This document shows, one piece after another, positions 55,536 through 64,000 of a stretch of DNA of 64,000 nt (the stretch's first letter is position 1; each line of letters starts with the position of its first letter). The DNA comes from AP-15 sp963703665. Lineage in GTDB: Bacteria > Pseudomonadota > Alphaproteobacteria > ATCC43930 > CGMCC-115725. The stretch is taken from assembly GCA_963703665.1 (NCBI GenBank), contig CAVPFB010000008.1:119347-183346 (forward strand), read 5' to 3'. The position numbers and the translations under genes are program-made. Under the pieces are notes generated by a model. That model had not been told where the DNA came from. It ran no database searches and saw nothing but the letters and a program-made list of their open reading frames with translations.

Positions 55536-56411
55536 TCACTCTGCGGCGGCGAGCTTGTCCTGTGTCTTGGTGTCGAAGTCGGCGGCGTCGTGGCGCTCGT
55601 GCAGCTGGCTCGACAGCTCGCCGGAGAGGCGGTTGACCATGCGCCCGCGCCGCACCGCCGGCCGCGCGAGCAGCATGTCGGCCCAGCGCTGCACGTTCTT
55701 GTACTCGTGCACCGCGAGGAACTCGGTCGCGCCGTACTGGTCGAACTTCACCAGCCCGCCATACCACGGGAAGATCGCGATGTCGGCGATCGTGTAGGCG
55801 GGGCCGGCCACGTACTCGCTTTCCGCGAGGCGGCGGTCGAGCACGTCGAGCAGCCGCTTCGTCTCCATCGTGAACCGGTCGATCGCATATTCGATCTTGA
55901 CCGGTGCGTAAGCGTAGAAATGGCCGAAGCCGCCGCCGACATAGGGCGTGCTGCCCATCTGCCAGAACAGCCACGACAGGCATTCGGCGCGCGCGACGGT
56001 CTCCCTCGGCAGGAATGCGCCGAACTTCTCGGCGAGGTGCACCAGGATAGCGCCGGTCTCGAAGACTCGGATCGGCGTCGGGCCGCTACGGTCCAAGAGC
56101 GCCGGGATCTTGGAGTTTGGGTTGATCGCGACGAAGCCGCTGCCGAACTGGTCGCCGTCGCCGATCTTGATCAGCCAGGCATCATATTCGGCGCCCTTGT
56201 GGCCCAGGGCGAGCAACTCTTCGAGCATTATCGTGACCTTCACGCCGTTCGGCGTGCCCAGCGAATAGAGCTGTAAGGGGTGGCGGCCGATCGGCAGCTC
56301 TTTCTCGTGTGTGGGACCCGCGATCGGGCGGTTGATGTTCGCGAATCTGCCGCCGCTCGGCTTGTTCCAATTCCAGACCTTGGGCGGCATGTAATCGGGC
56401 GTGTCGGTCAT
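55536..56411 (-). CDS. yghU: YghU-type glutathione transferase (disulfide-bond oxidoreductase)
   Basis: 291 residues, standard length. N-terminal YMPPKVWNWNKPSGGRFANI and INRPIAGPTHEKELPIGRHP are diagnostic of the YghU/Nu-class, which reduces disulfides with two glutathiones. Thioredoxin-like part: YSLGTPNGVKVTIMLEELLA, INPNSKIPALLDRSGP, RVFETGAILVHLAEKFG; helical part: FWQMGSTPYVGGGFGHFYAY, YTIADIAIFPWYGGL. No ribosome-binding site problem; the gene is alone. Confidence 0.92.
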   Translation of the reverse strand: MTDTPDYMPPKVWNWNKPSGGRFANINRPIAGPTHEKELPIGRHPLQLYSLGTPNGVKVTIMLEELLALGHKGAEYDAWLIKIGDGDQFGSGFVAINPNSKIPALLDRSGPTPIRVFETGAILVHLAEKFGAFLPRETVARAECLSWLFWQMGSTPYVGGGFGHFYAYAPVKIEYAIDRFTMETKRLLDVLDRRLAESEYVAGPAYTIADIAIFPWYGGLVKFDQYGATEFLAVHEYKNVQRWADMLLARPAVRRGRMVNRLSGELSSQLHERHDAADFDTKTQDKLAAAE

Positions 56412-56780
56412 TCCTGAAGCTCCGGCCGTGTTGTGGGCGCACGCGAACCCGGCGTGCGATCGGCTGATCTTACACGATAGGTCGGCCGTCGGGCACGCGC
56501 TTCACGCCTGACCGGGTTTAGACCACGTCGGAACAGACTGCTGATGTCCCAATCACGAGGCAGGACGACCGCCCGCAGCTCGACCAATCCTATTCACGCT
56601 TCCGCGTCGGCGAGGTCGCCGTGGTGCGCCTCGGCCAAACCGACATCGTCCGGTCGGCTGTCACAGAGGCGTCGACGGAGCTGTCAGCCTCAATCGAAGG
56701 ACCGCAAACGGGAGTTGACGCGCGAGGCGGCGGCGTCGCTTATTGCCGCGATGGTGCACACTGGCCGGAGGGGCCTTCAG
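56412..56780. other. Gap upstream of the DapA-family gene
   Basis: A frame in line with the next gene stays open back to 56,544 but its text (ARSSTNPIHASASARSPW) is not protein-like. In another frame 56,580-56,650 gives YSRFRVGEVAVVRLGQTDIV, which might be the relic of a lost gene; too short to assign. Confidence 0.4.
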
Positions 56781-57713
56781 ATGACCGCGCAGCCGTTCCA
56801 TGGGGTGCTCGTCCCCGTTTTGACCCCGTTTACCGCGGCGGGCGAGCCCGATGCCGGGCGGTTTACCGCGTTCTGCCGCTGGCTGCTCGAACAGGGGGCG
56901 GGCGGGCTCGCGATCTTCGGCACGACCAGCGAGGCCAACTCGATGTCGCCTGCCGAGCGCATGGCTCTGCTCGACCATCTGGTCGCGGCCGGCATCCCGG
57001 CTGAAAAGCTGATGCCCGGCACCGGCGCTTGTGCGATGACCGACGCAGCCACTTTGGTGCGGCACGCGGTCGGGCGTGGCTGCGGCGGGGTCCTGATGCT
57101 GCCGCCCTTTTACTACAAGCCGGTCAGCGACGATGGTATCTTTGCTTTCATGTCGACGGTCATCGACCGGGTCGCTTCCTCGGCGCTGCGGGTCTACCTC
57201 TACCATATCCCGCCGGTGGCGGTGGTCGGCTACTCGCTCGACCTGGTCGGGCGCTTGATCAAGGCCTATCCGCAGACCGTGGTTGGGTTGAAGGACAGCT
57301 CTGGCGACTGGAGCAACACCGCCGGATTGCTTGAGCGCTATCCGGGCTTTGCCGTGTTCCCCGGCTCCGAGGTGTTCCTGCTGGACGCGCTGCGCAAGGG
57401 CGGGGCCGGCTGCATCACCGCTACCGGCAACATCAACGTGTCGGGGATTGCCAGGCTCTATGCCAATTGGCAGGGTCCGCAGGCCGGCGCCTTGCAGGCC
57501 GAAGTCACTACCGTGCGCAAGACCATGCAGGCCTATCCGATGGTGCCGGCCTTGAAGCGGGTCGTCGCCCATTTCCACGACGATCCGGATTGGGCCGCGG
57601 TGCGCCCGCCGTTGACCGCGCTCGACCGGGCGCAATCGGCGGCGTTGATCGCCGACCTCGGCAAGATCGGATTTACCCTGGGTGAGCGCCGCCAGCGGGC
57701 CGCCGCAGAGTAA
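56781..57713 (+). CDS. Dihydrodipicolinate synthase family protein
   Basis: 310 residues from ATG 56781, set by CCGGAGGGGCC. (beta/alpha)8 lyase: GVLVPVLTPFTAAGEPDAGR, LAIFGTTSEANSMSPAERMA (GTTSE in place of GTTGE), YLYHIPPVAV with catalytic Y141, and VVGLKDSSGDWSN with Schiff-base K171. The GTTSE change and lack of lysine genes suggest an aldolase/dehydratase for sugar or keto acids rather than lysine synthesis. A 118-base gap with a palindrome separates it from the gentisate gene. Confidence 0.88.
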   Translation: MTAQPFHGVLVPVLTPFTAAGEPDAGRFTAFCRWLLEQGAGGLAIFGTTSEANSMSPAERMALLDHLVAAGIPAEKLMPGTGACAMTDAATLVRHAVGRGCGGVLMLPPFYYKPVSDDGIFAFMSTVIDRVASSALRVYLYHIPPVAVVGYSLDLVGRLIKAYPQTVVGLKDSSGDWSNTAGLLERYPGFAVFPGSEVFLLDALRKGGAGCITATGNINVSGIARLYANWQGPQAGALQAEVTTVRKTMQAYPMVPALKRVVAHFHDDPDWAAVRPPLTALDRAQSAALIADLGKIGFTLGERRQRAAAE

Positions 57714-57740
57714 AGGCAGAGAAGCGGGGACCCGGTCGAG

Positions 57741-57805
57741 ATTGCTTCGTCGCTCCGCTCCTCGCAATGACATTACTTTAGTCATTGCGAGCGAAGCGAA
57801 GCAAT
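57741..57805. repeat. Palindromic repeat (ATTGCTTCG / CGAAGCAAT type)
   Basis: ATTGCTTCGTCGCTCC and CTCGCAATGAC (57,741-57,771) mirror GTCATTGCGAG and GCGAAGCGAAGCAAT (57,781-57,805). A strong hairpin, common between alphaproteobacterial genes; may separate transcription of the flanking genes. Confidence 0.65.
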
Positions 57806-57830
57806 CCCGTAGACAAGGAGGGATCGAAGC

Positions 57831-58880
57831 ATGGCAACCAATGCAATTGCGGCCCGCAACCCGGAGCGCGAGGCCTTCTACCAGCAGATCGGCGCCAGCA
57901 ACCTCGCGCCGCTGTGGGAGCGGCTGCACGGGCTCGTCACTGCCCAGCCGGTGACGCCATGCCTGCCGGCGATCTGGCACTACCGCGACGTGCGCCCATA
58001 CCTGATGCAGGCGGGCGGCCTGATCAGCGCCGAGGAGGCGACACGCCGGGTGCTGATCCTCGAAAACCCCGGGCTCAAGGGCCAGACCTCGATCACCCAT
58101 TCGCTGTTCGCCGGGCTGCAGCTGATCCTGCTGGGCGAGGTGGCGCCGGCGCACCGCCACACGCAGTCGGCGTTGCGCTTCGTCATCGAGGGCAATGGCG
58201 CCTACACCGCGGTCGACGGCGAGCGCACGACGATGCACCCCGGCGACTTTGTCATCACGCCCTCCTGGACCTGGCACGACCACGGCAACGCAACTCAAGA
58301 GCCAATGGTCTGGCTCGACGGGCTCGACGTCCCGCTCGTGCGCCTGCTCGATGCGAGCTTTGCCGAGCCGGGCCTGGCCGACGTGCAGGCCGTCACCCGG
58401 CCCGAGGGCGATAACGCCGCGCGCTTTGCGAACAATTTGATGCCGGTCGACTGGAGGCCGGCGGTCAAGACCTCGCCGGTGTTCAACTATCCCTATGCGC
58501 GCTCGCGCGAGTCGCTCGACGTGCTGAGCCGCAACGAGGGCCCCGATCCCTGCCACGGGCACAAATTGCGCTACGTCAACCCGGCGAGCGGCGATTTCGC
58601 GATGCCGACGATCGGCGCCTTTATCCAGCTGCTGCCGCAGGGCTTTGCCACCCGCCTCTACCGCTCGACCGACGGCACGGTGTTTGTCGCGGTCGAGGGC
58701 TCGGGCGAGAGCCGGGTCGGCGACCATGTGCTGCACTGGGAGCCGCGCGATGTCTTTGTCGTGCCGAGCTGGACGACGGTCAGCCACCAGGCGCACGGCG
58801 AGGCTGTGCTGTTCAGCTATTCCGATCGGCCGGTGCAGGAAAAGCTCGGCCTCTATCGCGAGCAGCGCGGCAACGCCTGA
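57831..58880 (+). CDS. Gentisate 1,2-dioxygenase
   Basis: Fe(II) ring-cleavage enzyme turning gentisate into maleylpyruvate. 349 residues, usual length; ACAAGGAGG precedes ATG 57831. Two cupins: the N-terminal one has the metal motif GEVAPAHRHTQSALRFVIEG, then GDFVITPSWTWHDHGN; the C-terminal one IGAFIQLLPQGFATRLYRST and FVVPSWTTVSHQAHGEAVLF. SRNEGPDPCHGHKLRYVNPA is a family block. The flavin monooxygenase gene 30 bases downstream could make gentisate, so the two form a likely aromatic-degradation pair; maleylpyruvate isomerase and hydrolase genes are not seen. Confidence 0.9.
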   Translation: MATNAIAARNPEREAFYQQIGASNLAPLWERLHGLVTAQPVTPCLPAIWHYRDVRPYLMQAGGLISAEEATRRVLILENPGLKGQTSITHSLFAGLQLILLGEVAPAHRHTQSALRFVIEGNGAYTAVDGERTTMHPGDFVITPSWTWHDHGNATQEPMVWLDGLDVPLVRLLDASFAEPGLADVQAVTRPEGDNAARFANNLMPVDWRPAVKTSPVFNYPYARSRESLDVLSRNEGPDPCHGHKLRYVNPASGDFAMPTIGAFIQLLPQGFATRLYRSTDGTVFVAVEGSGESRVGDHVLHWEPRDVFVVPSWTTVSHQAHGEAVLFSYSDRPVQEKLGLYREQRGNA

Positions 58881-58910
58881 CACCGTTCGCGGTGCCGCCG
58901 GAGGCATGCG

Positions 58911-60152
58911 ATGGATGTGATCATCATTGGCGCCGGGATCGGCGGGCTGACCTTGGGGTTAGCACTGCACCGCGCCGGAATTCCCTGCCATATTTATGAA
59001 GCGGCCACGGCGATCGCGCCGATCGGGGTCGGCATCAACGTGCTTCCGCACGCGACCCGCGAGCTGGCTGAGCTCGACCTCGAAGCAGCCCTCGCGCGGG
59101 TCGGGGTCACCACCGCCGAGGCCTGTTTTTTCAACCGGTTCGGCCAGCTGATCTATCGCGAGCCGCTGGGCCGGGCGGCCGGCTATGCCTGGCCGCAATT
59201 TTCGATCCATCGCGGCGATCTGCAGCAGGTGTTGGCCGACGCCTTTATCCGCCGCACCGGCGCCGATCGCCTCGACACCGGATGGCGCTGCATCGGGTTC
59301 GAGCAAGATCAGAGGCAGGTCACCGTCCGTTTCGAGAATGCCGAGAGCGGGGAAAGCTTGCCGGCGCAGCGCGGCACGGTCGCGATCGCCTGCGACGGCA
59401 TTCATTCGGTCGTCCGCAAGCAGCTCTACCCCGACGAGGGCGAGCCGGTCTATTCCGGCTACAACATGTGGCGCGGGGTGACGCGGTGGCCGCGGTTTCT
59501 GTCCGGCGCCAGCATGGTCCGCGCCGGCTGGCTCGCCACCGGCAAGATGGTGATCTATCCGGTCCGCAACGATATCGACGACGAGGGCCGGCAGCTCATA
59601 AATTGGGTCGCTGAGGTCGAGACCCCGCGGCACGAGGCGCGCGATTGGACCCGCCCGGGGGCGCTCGCCGATTTTCTCGGCGCGTTCAAGGATTGGCGCT
59701 TCGACTGGCTCGATGTGCCGGCGATGATCTGCGCCGCCGACGCGATCCTCGAATTTCCGATGGTCGACCAGAACCCGCTGCCGCGCTGGAGCTTTGGCCG
59801 GGTCACGCTTGTGGGCGACGCCGCGCACCCTATGGTGCCGCGCGGCTCGAACGGCGCCGGCCAGGCGATCGTCGACGCTCGCTCGCTCGCCGACTGCCTG
59901 TCGCAAACCGCCGATCCGGTCGCGGCGTTGCGCGCCTATGAGGCAGTGCGGCGCGAGGCCACCGGCAAGGTCGTCCTGACCAACCGCACCAACCCGCCCG
60001 ACGCGATCCTGCGCGAGGTTTATCTGCGCACCGGCGACCGGCCGTTCGACGATATCGACGCGGTGATCAGCCGCGACGAGCTGCAGGCGATGTCGGAGAA
60101 CTACAAGCGGGTTGCCGGCTACGATCACGAGACCTTGGCCCGCCGCAAATGA
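58911..60152 (+). CDS. Flavin-dependent monooxygenase (3-hydroxybenzoate 6-hydroxylase/salicylate hydroxylase-like)
   Basis: 413 residues. FAD loop VIIIGAGIGGLTLGLALHRA with YEA acidic end, GVGINVLPHATRELAELDLE, HRGDLQQVLADAF, the DG motif VAIACDGIHSVVRKQLYPDE and the GD motif VTLVGDAAHPMVPRGSNGAG. The RGSNGAGQAIVDA stretch is typical of PhzS/salicylate hydroxylase relatives. Given its position after gentisate dioxygenase, hydroxylation of a hydroxybenzoate to gentisate is the likely role, but substrate is inferred from context only. It ends 10 bases before the gamma-glutamyltransferase start. Confidence 0.85.
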   Translation: MDVIIIGAGIGGLTLGLALHRAGIPCHIYEAATAIAPIGVGINVLPHATRELAELDLEAALARVGVTTAEACFFNRFGQLIYREPLGRAAGYAWPQFSIHRGDLQQVLADAFIRRTGADRLDTGWRCIGFEQDQRQVTVRFENAESGESLPAQRGTVAIACDGIHSVVRKQLYPDEGEPVYSGYNMWRGVTRWPRFLSGASMVRAGWLATGKMVIYPVRNDIDDEGRQLINWVAEVETPRHEARDWTRPGALADFLGAFKDWRFDWLDVPAMICAADAILEFPMVDQNPLPRWSFGRVTLVGDAAHPMVPRGSNGAGQAIVDARSLADCLSQTADPVAALRAYEAVRREATGKVVLTNRTNPPDAILREVYLRTGDRPFDDIDAVISRDELQAMSENYKRVAGYDHETLARRK

Positions 60153-60162
60153 CCCATAGCAA

Positions 60163-61245
60163 ATGATCCGGCGCGTCGTCGCCGCGGCGTCACTGGCGCT
60201 GATCGCCGTATCGGCCGCCGACGCGACGGCGGCCCCGCCTCAAGCGGTCGAGGCCGAGCACGGCATGGTCGTGACTTCGCAGCACATCGCCTCGGCAGTC
60301 GGCGCCGGCATACTCGCCGCCGGCGGCAACGCGATCGACGCGGCGGTCGCGGTCGGCTATGCACTCGCCGTGGTCGAGCCGTGCTGCGGCAATATCGGCG
60401 GCGGCGGGTTCATGACCGTTCACCTCGCCGCCGGGCATGACACCTTTATCAATTTCCGTGAGACCGCACCGAGGGCGGCGACCGCCGATATGTATCTCGA
60501 CGCCGCCGGCAAGCCGCTGACCGATCTCAGCCGCGACGGCTGGCGCGCCATTGGCGTGCCGGGGACGGTCATGGGGCTCGACCATGCGCTCGGCGAATAC
60601 GGCAGCCTGCCGCGCGCGGCGGTGATGGCGCCGGCGATCGCCTTGGCGCGCGACGGCTTTGTGCTGAGCCGGGACGACGTCGCGGTGCTCGACGCCAAGG
60701 TCGGACGGTTGGCCCAAGACCCGGTTGCGGCCAAGATTTTCCTGCGCCCTGATGGCGGCCGTCTGCGGCCGGGCGACCGCCTGGTGCAGAAAGACCTGGC
60801 GGCGACCCTCGCGGCCATTGCGGAGAAGGGGCCGGATGATTTTTACCGTGGTCCGGTGGCCGCAGCGGTCGCCAAGGCCAGCCGCGCCGATGGCGGGCTT
60901 CTGACCGCACCGGATTTCGCCGATTACACGGTAACCGAGGGTCCGCCGCTCGCCTGTTCCTACCGCGGCTATGCCGTCGTGTCGGCGCCGCCGCCGAGCT
61001 CGGGCGGGGCGACGATCTGCGAAATTCTCGATATCCTCAAGGGTTACGACATCAAGTCCCTGGGCGTTCGCTCGGCGCGTGCGGTCGCGCTGATGGTCGA
61101 GGCGATGCGCCGCGGCTACGCCGACCGCAACGCCGATCTGGGCGACCCGGCCTTTGTGGCGAACCCGCTCGACCGGCTGCTGTCAAAAGGCTACGCGGCC
61201 GGCGTCCGGGCCGCGATCGCGGCGGGCGCAGCGACCCCAGCCGTC
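60163..61245 (+). CDS. Gamma-glutamyltransferase, truncated at a sequence junction
   Basis: ATG 60163 with a signal peptide (MIRRVVAAASLALIAVSAAD ATA-A). Mature text matches the large subunit: VVTSQHIASAVGAGILAAGG, NAIDAAVAVGYALAVVEPCC and GNIGGGGFMTVHL, NFRETAPRAATADMYLD, GVPGTVMGLDHALGEYG, SAPPPSSGGATICEILDIL and ADRNADLGDPAFVANPLDRL. The match stops about AAIAAGAATP; the threonine (THYSV-type) nucleophile and the whole small subunit are missing. The frame runs on to 61,446 in foreign sequence. The encoded fragment of about 360 residues would be inactive. Periplasmic enzyme of glutathione/glutamyl-peptide breakdown when intact. Confidence 0.82.
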
Positions 61246-61290
61246 GATGTTGAGATTGGCGCAGGACACCTGGATGTAGTAGGTGCTGCC
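61225..61290. other. Junction between alphaproteobacterial and actinobacterial-like DNA
   Basis: To the left, plus-strand gamma-glutamyltransferase; to the right, minus-strand cellulase tail (VQYSGSTYYIQVSCANLNID). Neither gene is complete and no insertion sequence, attachment site or tRNA lies between them. The exact breakpoint cannot be fixed closer than this interval. Confidence 0.6.
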
Positions 61291-63036
61291 GGAGTACTGG
61301 ACCGGGGCCGGCCGGCGCGTTGCACTGGTTGTAGGAGCGAGCTCAGCGCTGATCTGGCTGGGCGTCTCGCCCGGGTCGAGGGTGAAGTAGTAGCGGAAGC
61401 TGGCATTCGTGCATCTGCCGGGCCGGCCAGGCCGACTGGTTGTTGATCAGCGCCTTGATCTCGATGAAGTTGCTGGCCTGGTTGTTGATCGCGGCCTGCA
61501 CGTAGATCTGCGGCCCGTCGGAGTCTCCGGCGGCGGGAAATCCGCGACCGGCGTGCCGCCGTACTGCTGGGTCAGCGCGGCCAGGTCGCCGGAGAATAGC
61601 GCGTTATAGTCCAGCGCCCCCTCGGTCTCCTGGTAGTTGCTGCGCTGGTCGGTAAGCCGTCATCGGCCGAGGCCGGGCCGCCGACCAGCAGGCCGTAGTC
61701 CAGGTGCCGGGTCTGCGCCGGGGTGGTCAGGTTGTCGGCCCAGGAGTCGTGCGCCGGGGCGTTGTGCGGGTACTGCGACCAGGCGGTGTTCGTGCCGTTG
61801 TTGGTGAACCCGACCTCGTAGCTCATCGTCGTTCGGGTTGTCGCCCAGGATGTAGTTGATTTGCTGCACCGCGAAGTTGTGGTAGGCCGTGGCCCGGGCG
61901 GCGTCCAGCCCGTTGGCGGTCAGGTAGTTGCTGAACTCCAGGGCCAGGTACGCGGCGTTCGCCGAGTACCGCAGCGATCCCCAGCTGCTCAGGAACGCCT
62001 CGCCGCCCGGTGAGTAGCTGACCTCCGGTGCCGCCGAACCCGGTGGTCCACCAGTCCAGGTTGTCCTCGGCGTCGGTGAGGTACTGCTGCTGGCCGGTGA
62101 GCTGGGCCATCCAGATGTAGTCGGCGAAGCTGTCGTCGTCCCAGTTCACCGTCCAGTTGTACTCGTGCAGGGTGGACTGCTGGGCCAGCGGCAGGTTGGC
62201 GAAGTCGGTCTCCGCCGCCGACAGCCAGCTGGCCGTGCCGGTCGCCTTGTACAGCCAGATCTCCGCGGCGACGAGCTGGCTCCAGTAGCCGCTGTACGAG
62301 TTGTAGTAGTCCGCCGCGGAAGTGATGCAGCTCGCGTAGTTGCCGCAGGTAGCTGTCGGCGAAGCTGTACAGCGACTCCGCCTGGGACAGCAGTTGGGCC
62401 GAGTACTTCGGGTCGGAGGTCTTGAACACGATCGAGGAAGCGGCGAGCGCGGCGGACGCCTGCCCGGTCAGGTCGGAGCCCGGGCAGGATGAGGTCACCG
62501 CGTAGGACGGCCGCGTGGTCGGGTTGGTCTCGGCTGGACCCCAGTACTGGTGATCGGTGCCGGGGTCGGCCACCTGGCCGTAGAACGACGTTCGCTGACG
62601 GGTGCGCGGCGAGGATGTAGTCATCGCCCCAGCGCAGGTTCTCCAGCGCGGTCTGGTACTGCCCGGCGGCGGTGTAGCCCGGCTGGTAGTCCAGCAGCCC
62701 CCAGGCGAGCATGTTCATCGTCCACGCCTCGGGCAGGCCGAACTTCACCAGGTCGCCGGCGTCGTGGTAGCCGCCGGTGAGATTCACCCCGTTGTCCGAG
62801 CCGTCGGAGAGGTCCGAGTCGCCGCGCCAGTCCACCGGATTGTCTGGCGGCAGCTGGCCGGAGCGCTGCGCCGCGTAGAAGTACATCGAGTCCTGCAGCG
62901 CCTCGGCGTAGTCGAACTCGCCGTTCGGGGAGGGTGCCGCGTGCGCGGCCGGCTGGATCGCCACCATGCCGGCCGCGGCGAGGGCCAGCGCCACCAGAAG
63001 GAGGCGGCCGCGCCGGATGAGCCTGGAGAGGTGCAC
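61246..63036 (-). CDS. Secreted GH9 cellulase with C-terminal CBM3-like domain, several frameshifts, 3' end missing
   Basis: Endoglucanase/cellobiohydrolase-type enzyme exported from an actinobacterium-like host. ATG 63036: basic start MHLSRLIRRGRLLL, long hydrophobic core, cleavage AHA-APS. GH9 body: FDYAEALQDSMYFYAAQRSG, NLTGGYHDAGDLVKFGLPEA with the catalytic base aspartates, MLAWGLLDYQPGYTAAGQYQ, then after shifts QYWGPAETNPTTRPSYAVTS, LVAAEIWLYKATGTASWLSA and ADYIWMAQLTGQQQYLTDAE. SYEVGFTNNGTNTAWSQYPH and the acid region around LDYNALFSGDLAAL follow. The tail (YVQAAINNQASNFIEIKALI, NNQSAWPAR, NASFRYYFTLDPGETPSQIS) resembles CBM3. At least four frame changes are needed; each preserves sense, so errors are likely. 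Confidence 0.8.
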
Positions 63037-63512
63037 GCCCTGACGCTACGAGCCGGGCAGCCACGGTCAACGGCACCCGCCGCGCCCCCGTCAGCAGCGC
63101 CGACCGCAGACCGCTGACCAGCAAGGCAGCTCCCGATCCAGCTGAACGCCAGTGCCCGTCCGGTGAAACTTGCACGGCTACTCGGACCAGCGTGGCCGCT
63201 GCCGCCTTCCCGCCGTGTTCCCTGGGCCGCGCCGCCCGCCGTGTTCCCCGCCGCAGCAGGCTGTGCCGCCCGCGGCGCGGGCTATTTGATGAGGCCGAGG
63301 TAGCTGACGCTAGGACTGGCCGCCGTGCACGGATGCCCTGGGATGTACATCACCGCGGGAACGCTCGAGGGGGTCAGCGGCACGCAGCTGATCATCCAGC
63401 CTGCGAATGACCAGGACCACGTGAACAGGACCTGGCGAGCTCAGCCGGTAACCGTCATATCCGTTCGTGCAGGTGATTCCCTGACCGGGCCGGCATGCAC
63501 GGAAGGACCGTC
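63037..63512. other. 476-base gap, no supported gene
   Basis: Short open frames occur on both strands but none shows a motif. Being between divergent genes it should contain promoters for both; no sites are called. Confidence 0.45.
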
Positions 63513-64000
63513 ATGAGAAAGATCACCGCAGGCTTGTTCATCACGCTCGACGGCGTCATCGAGGCGCCGGAGAAGGGGAGCCCTCCTTATTACAACGACG
63601 AGATGACTCAGGTCGTCATGGGACAGATGGCCGACGCCGACACGCAGCTGTACGGGCGGCGCACCTATGAATTGTTCCGCACGGTGTTCAGCGGCCCCTC
63701 CGCCCCGCCGCACGGGGAGATGATGACCAACGCGCCAAAGATCGTCGTGTCCACCACCCTGGAGCATCCTGACTGGGGACCCACGACGCTCATCAGCAGT
63801 GACGTCACCGCCGAACTCACCAATCTCAAGCAGCAGCCCGGCAGGAACATCAGCACCGGGGCCAGCGGGACCCTGGTCCGGTTCCTGCTCCAGCAAGGAC
63901 TGCTTGACGAACTCAGCCTGCTGGTACACCCGCTCGTGGTCGGCACCGGCAAGCACCTGTTTGAGGGAGGCACCGGCCGGGTGCCGCTCAGGCTCCTCGA
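63513..64000 (+). CDS. RibD C-terminal/dihydrofolate reductase-family protein (3' end missing)
   Basis: ATG 63513 follows GGAAGGACC. 162 residues are visible before the window ends: MRKITAGLFITLDGVIEAPE, MADADTQLYGRRTYELFRTV, KIVVSTTLEHPDWGPTTLIS, RNISTGASGTLVRFLLQQGL, LDELSLLVHPLVVGTGKHLF. This is the YyaP/YwjB-like DHFR-fold group common in actinobacteria, NADPH-binding, with mostly unknown substrates. The text agrees with the actinobacterial origin of this end of the window. Confidence 0.88.
   Translation, partial: MRKITAGLFITLDGVIEAPEKGSPPYYNDEMTQVVMGQMADADTQLYGRRTYELFRTVFSGPSAPPHGEMMTNAPKIVVSTTLEHPDWGPTTLISSDVTAELTNLKQQPGRNISTGASGTLVRFLLQQGLLDELSLLVHPLVVGTGKHLFEGGTGRVPLRLL

Noticed and set aside
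56544..56780. N-terminal extension of the DapA-family protein
   Set aside because: The text is low-complexity, and a strong ribosome-binding site sits before ATG 56781.
61225..61290. Horizontal transfer of the cellulase into the alphaproteobacterium
   Set aside because: Both genes at the junction are truncated and no mobile element or tRNA is present, so a chimeric assembly explains it more simply; kept open as a finding.
1..64000. CRISPR arrays or insertion sequences
   Set aside because: No regularly spaced direct repeats and no transposase text were found; the repeats seen are dispersed palindromes.

Overview
The window is high-GC DNA from two sources. Positions 1 to about 61,240 look like one alphaproteobacterial chromosome, probably Rhodospirillales-like. 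The support is the murA - DUF2948 - hisG - hisD - UPF0262 - maf - rng - yacG gene order, a short-form HisG, a UbiH-type hydroxylase, FtsK and LolA, and palindromic intergenic repeats of types common in alphaproteobacteria. From about 61,240 to 64,000 the DNA looks actinobacterial: a secreted GH9 cellulase with a CBM3-like tail on the minus strand, then a RibD/DHFR-family reductase running off the end. A gamma-glutamyltransferase gene is cut at the junction before its catalytic threonine, so a chimeric contig is the simplest reading.

Layout. 1-8.2 kb: partial DUF3050 gene, a small unknown gene, a secreted seven-repeat GloVer protein, a D-carbamoylase, a heavily frameshifted MFS transporter, and a MetE-like protein. 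8.4-13 kb: an 1100-residue class III nucleotide cyclase/AAA/TPR protein, and a Crp/Fnr regulator. 13-15.7 kb: a ligase-associated exonuclease and its ATP-dependent DNA ligase. 15.7-16.5 kb: repeats and a PEP-CTERM tail relic. 16.5-24.4 kb: UbiH-like hydroxylase, FtsK, LolA, a glutamine amidotransferase-like hydrolase, exonuclease III, a small methyltransferase and a cyclic-nucleotide-binding protein. 25-31.4 kb: four glycosyltransferases, a polysaccharide-deacetylase-like protein and a membrane protein in a tight array, running into a complete oligopeptide-type ABC transporter (31.4-37.7 kb). 37.7-46.3 kb: mixed metabolic genes (MBL hydrolase, flavoprotein, CHRD protein, questin oxidase family, threonine synthase-like, methyltransferase, HpcH aldolase) and tRNA-Thr(GGT). 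46.4-53.6 kb: the murA/his/maf/rng/yacG block. 53.6-56.4 kb: MT-A70 methyltransferase, class V aminotransferase-like enzyme, YghU-type glutathione transferase. 56.8-61.2 kb: DapA-family lyase, gentisate 1,2-dioxygenase, FAD monooxygenase and the truncated gamma-glutamyltransferase.

Sequence quality. At least nine genes read well only if one or more single-base indels are corrected (MFS, exonuclease, ligase, ftsK, second permease, CHRD protein, threonine synthase-like, aminotransferase, GH9). Many look like one extra G, and the protein signal continues intact in the next frame. This suggests base-calling or assembly errors more than decay. No CRISPR array, insertion sequence or prophage was seen.

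The best candidate for an undescribed system is the 24,990-31,403 glycan-type cluster: two MurG/COG4671-like enzymes flank two GT-B group 1 enzymes and are coupled by overlapping starts to a WRDDD-type deacetylase with unusual short repeats. Its product cannot be named from sequence alone.
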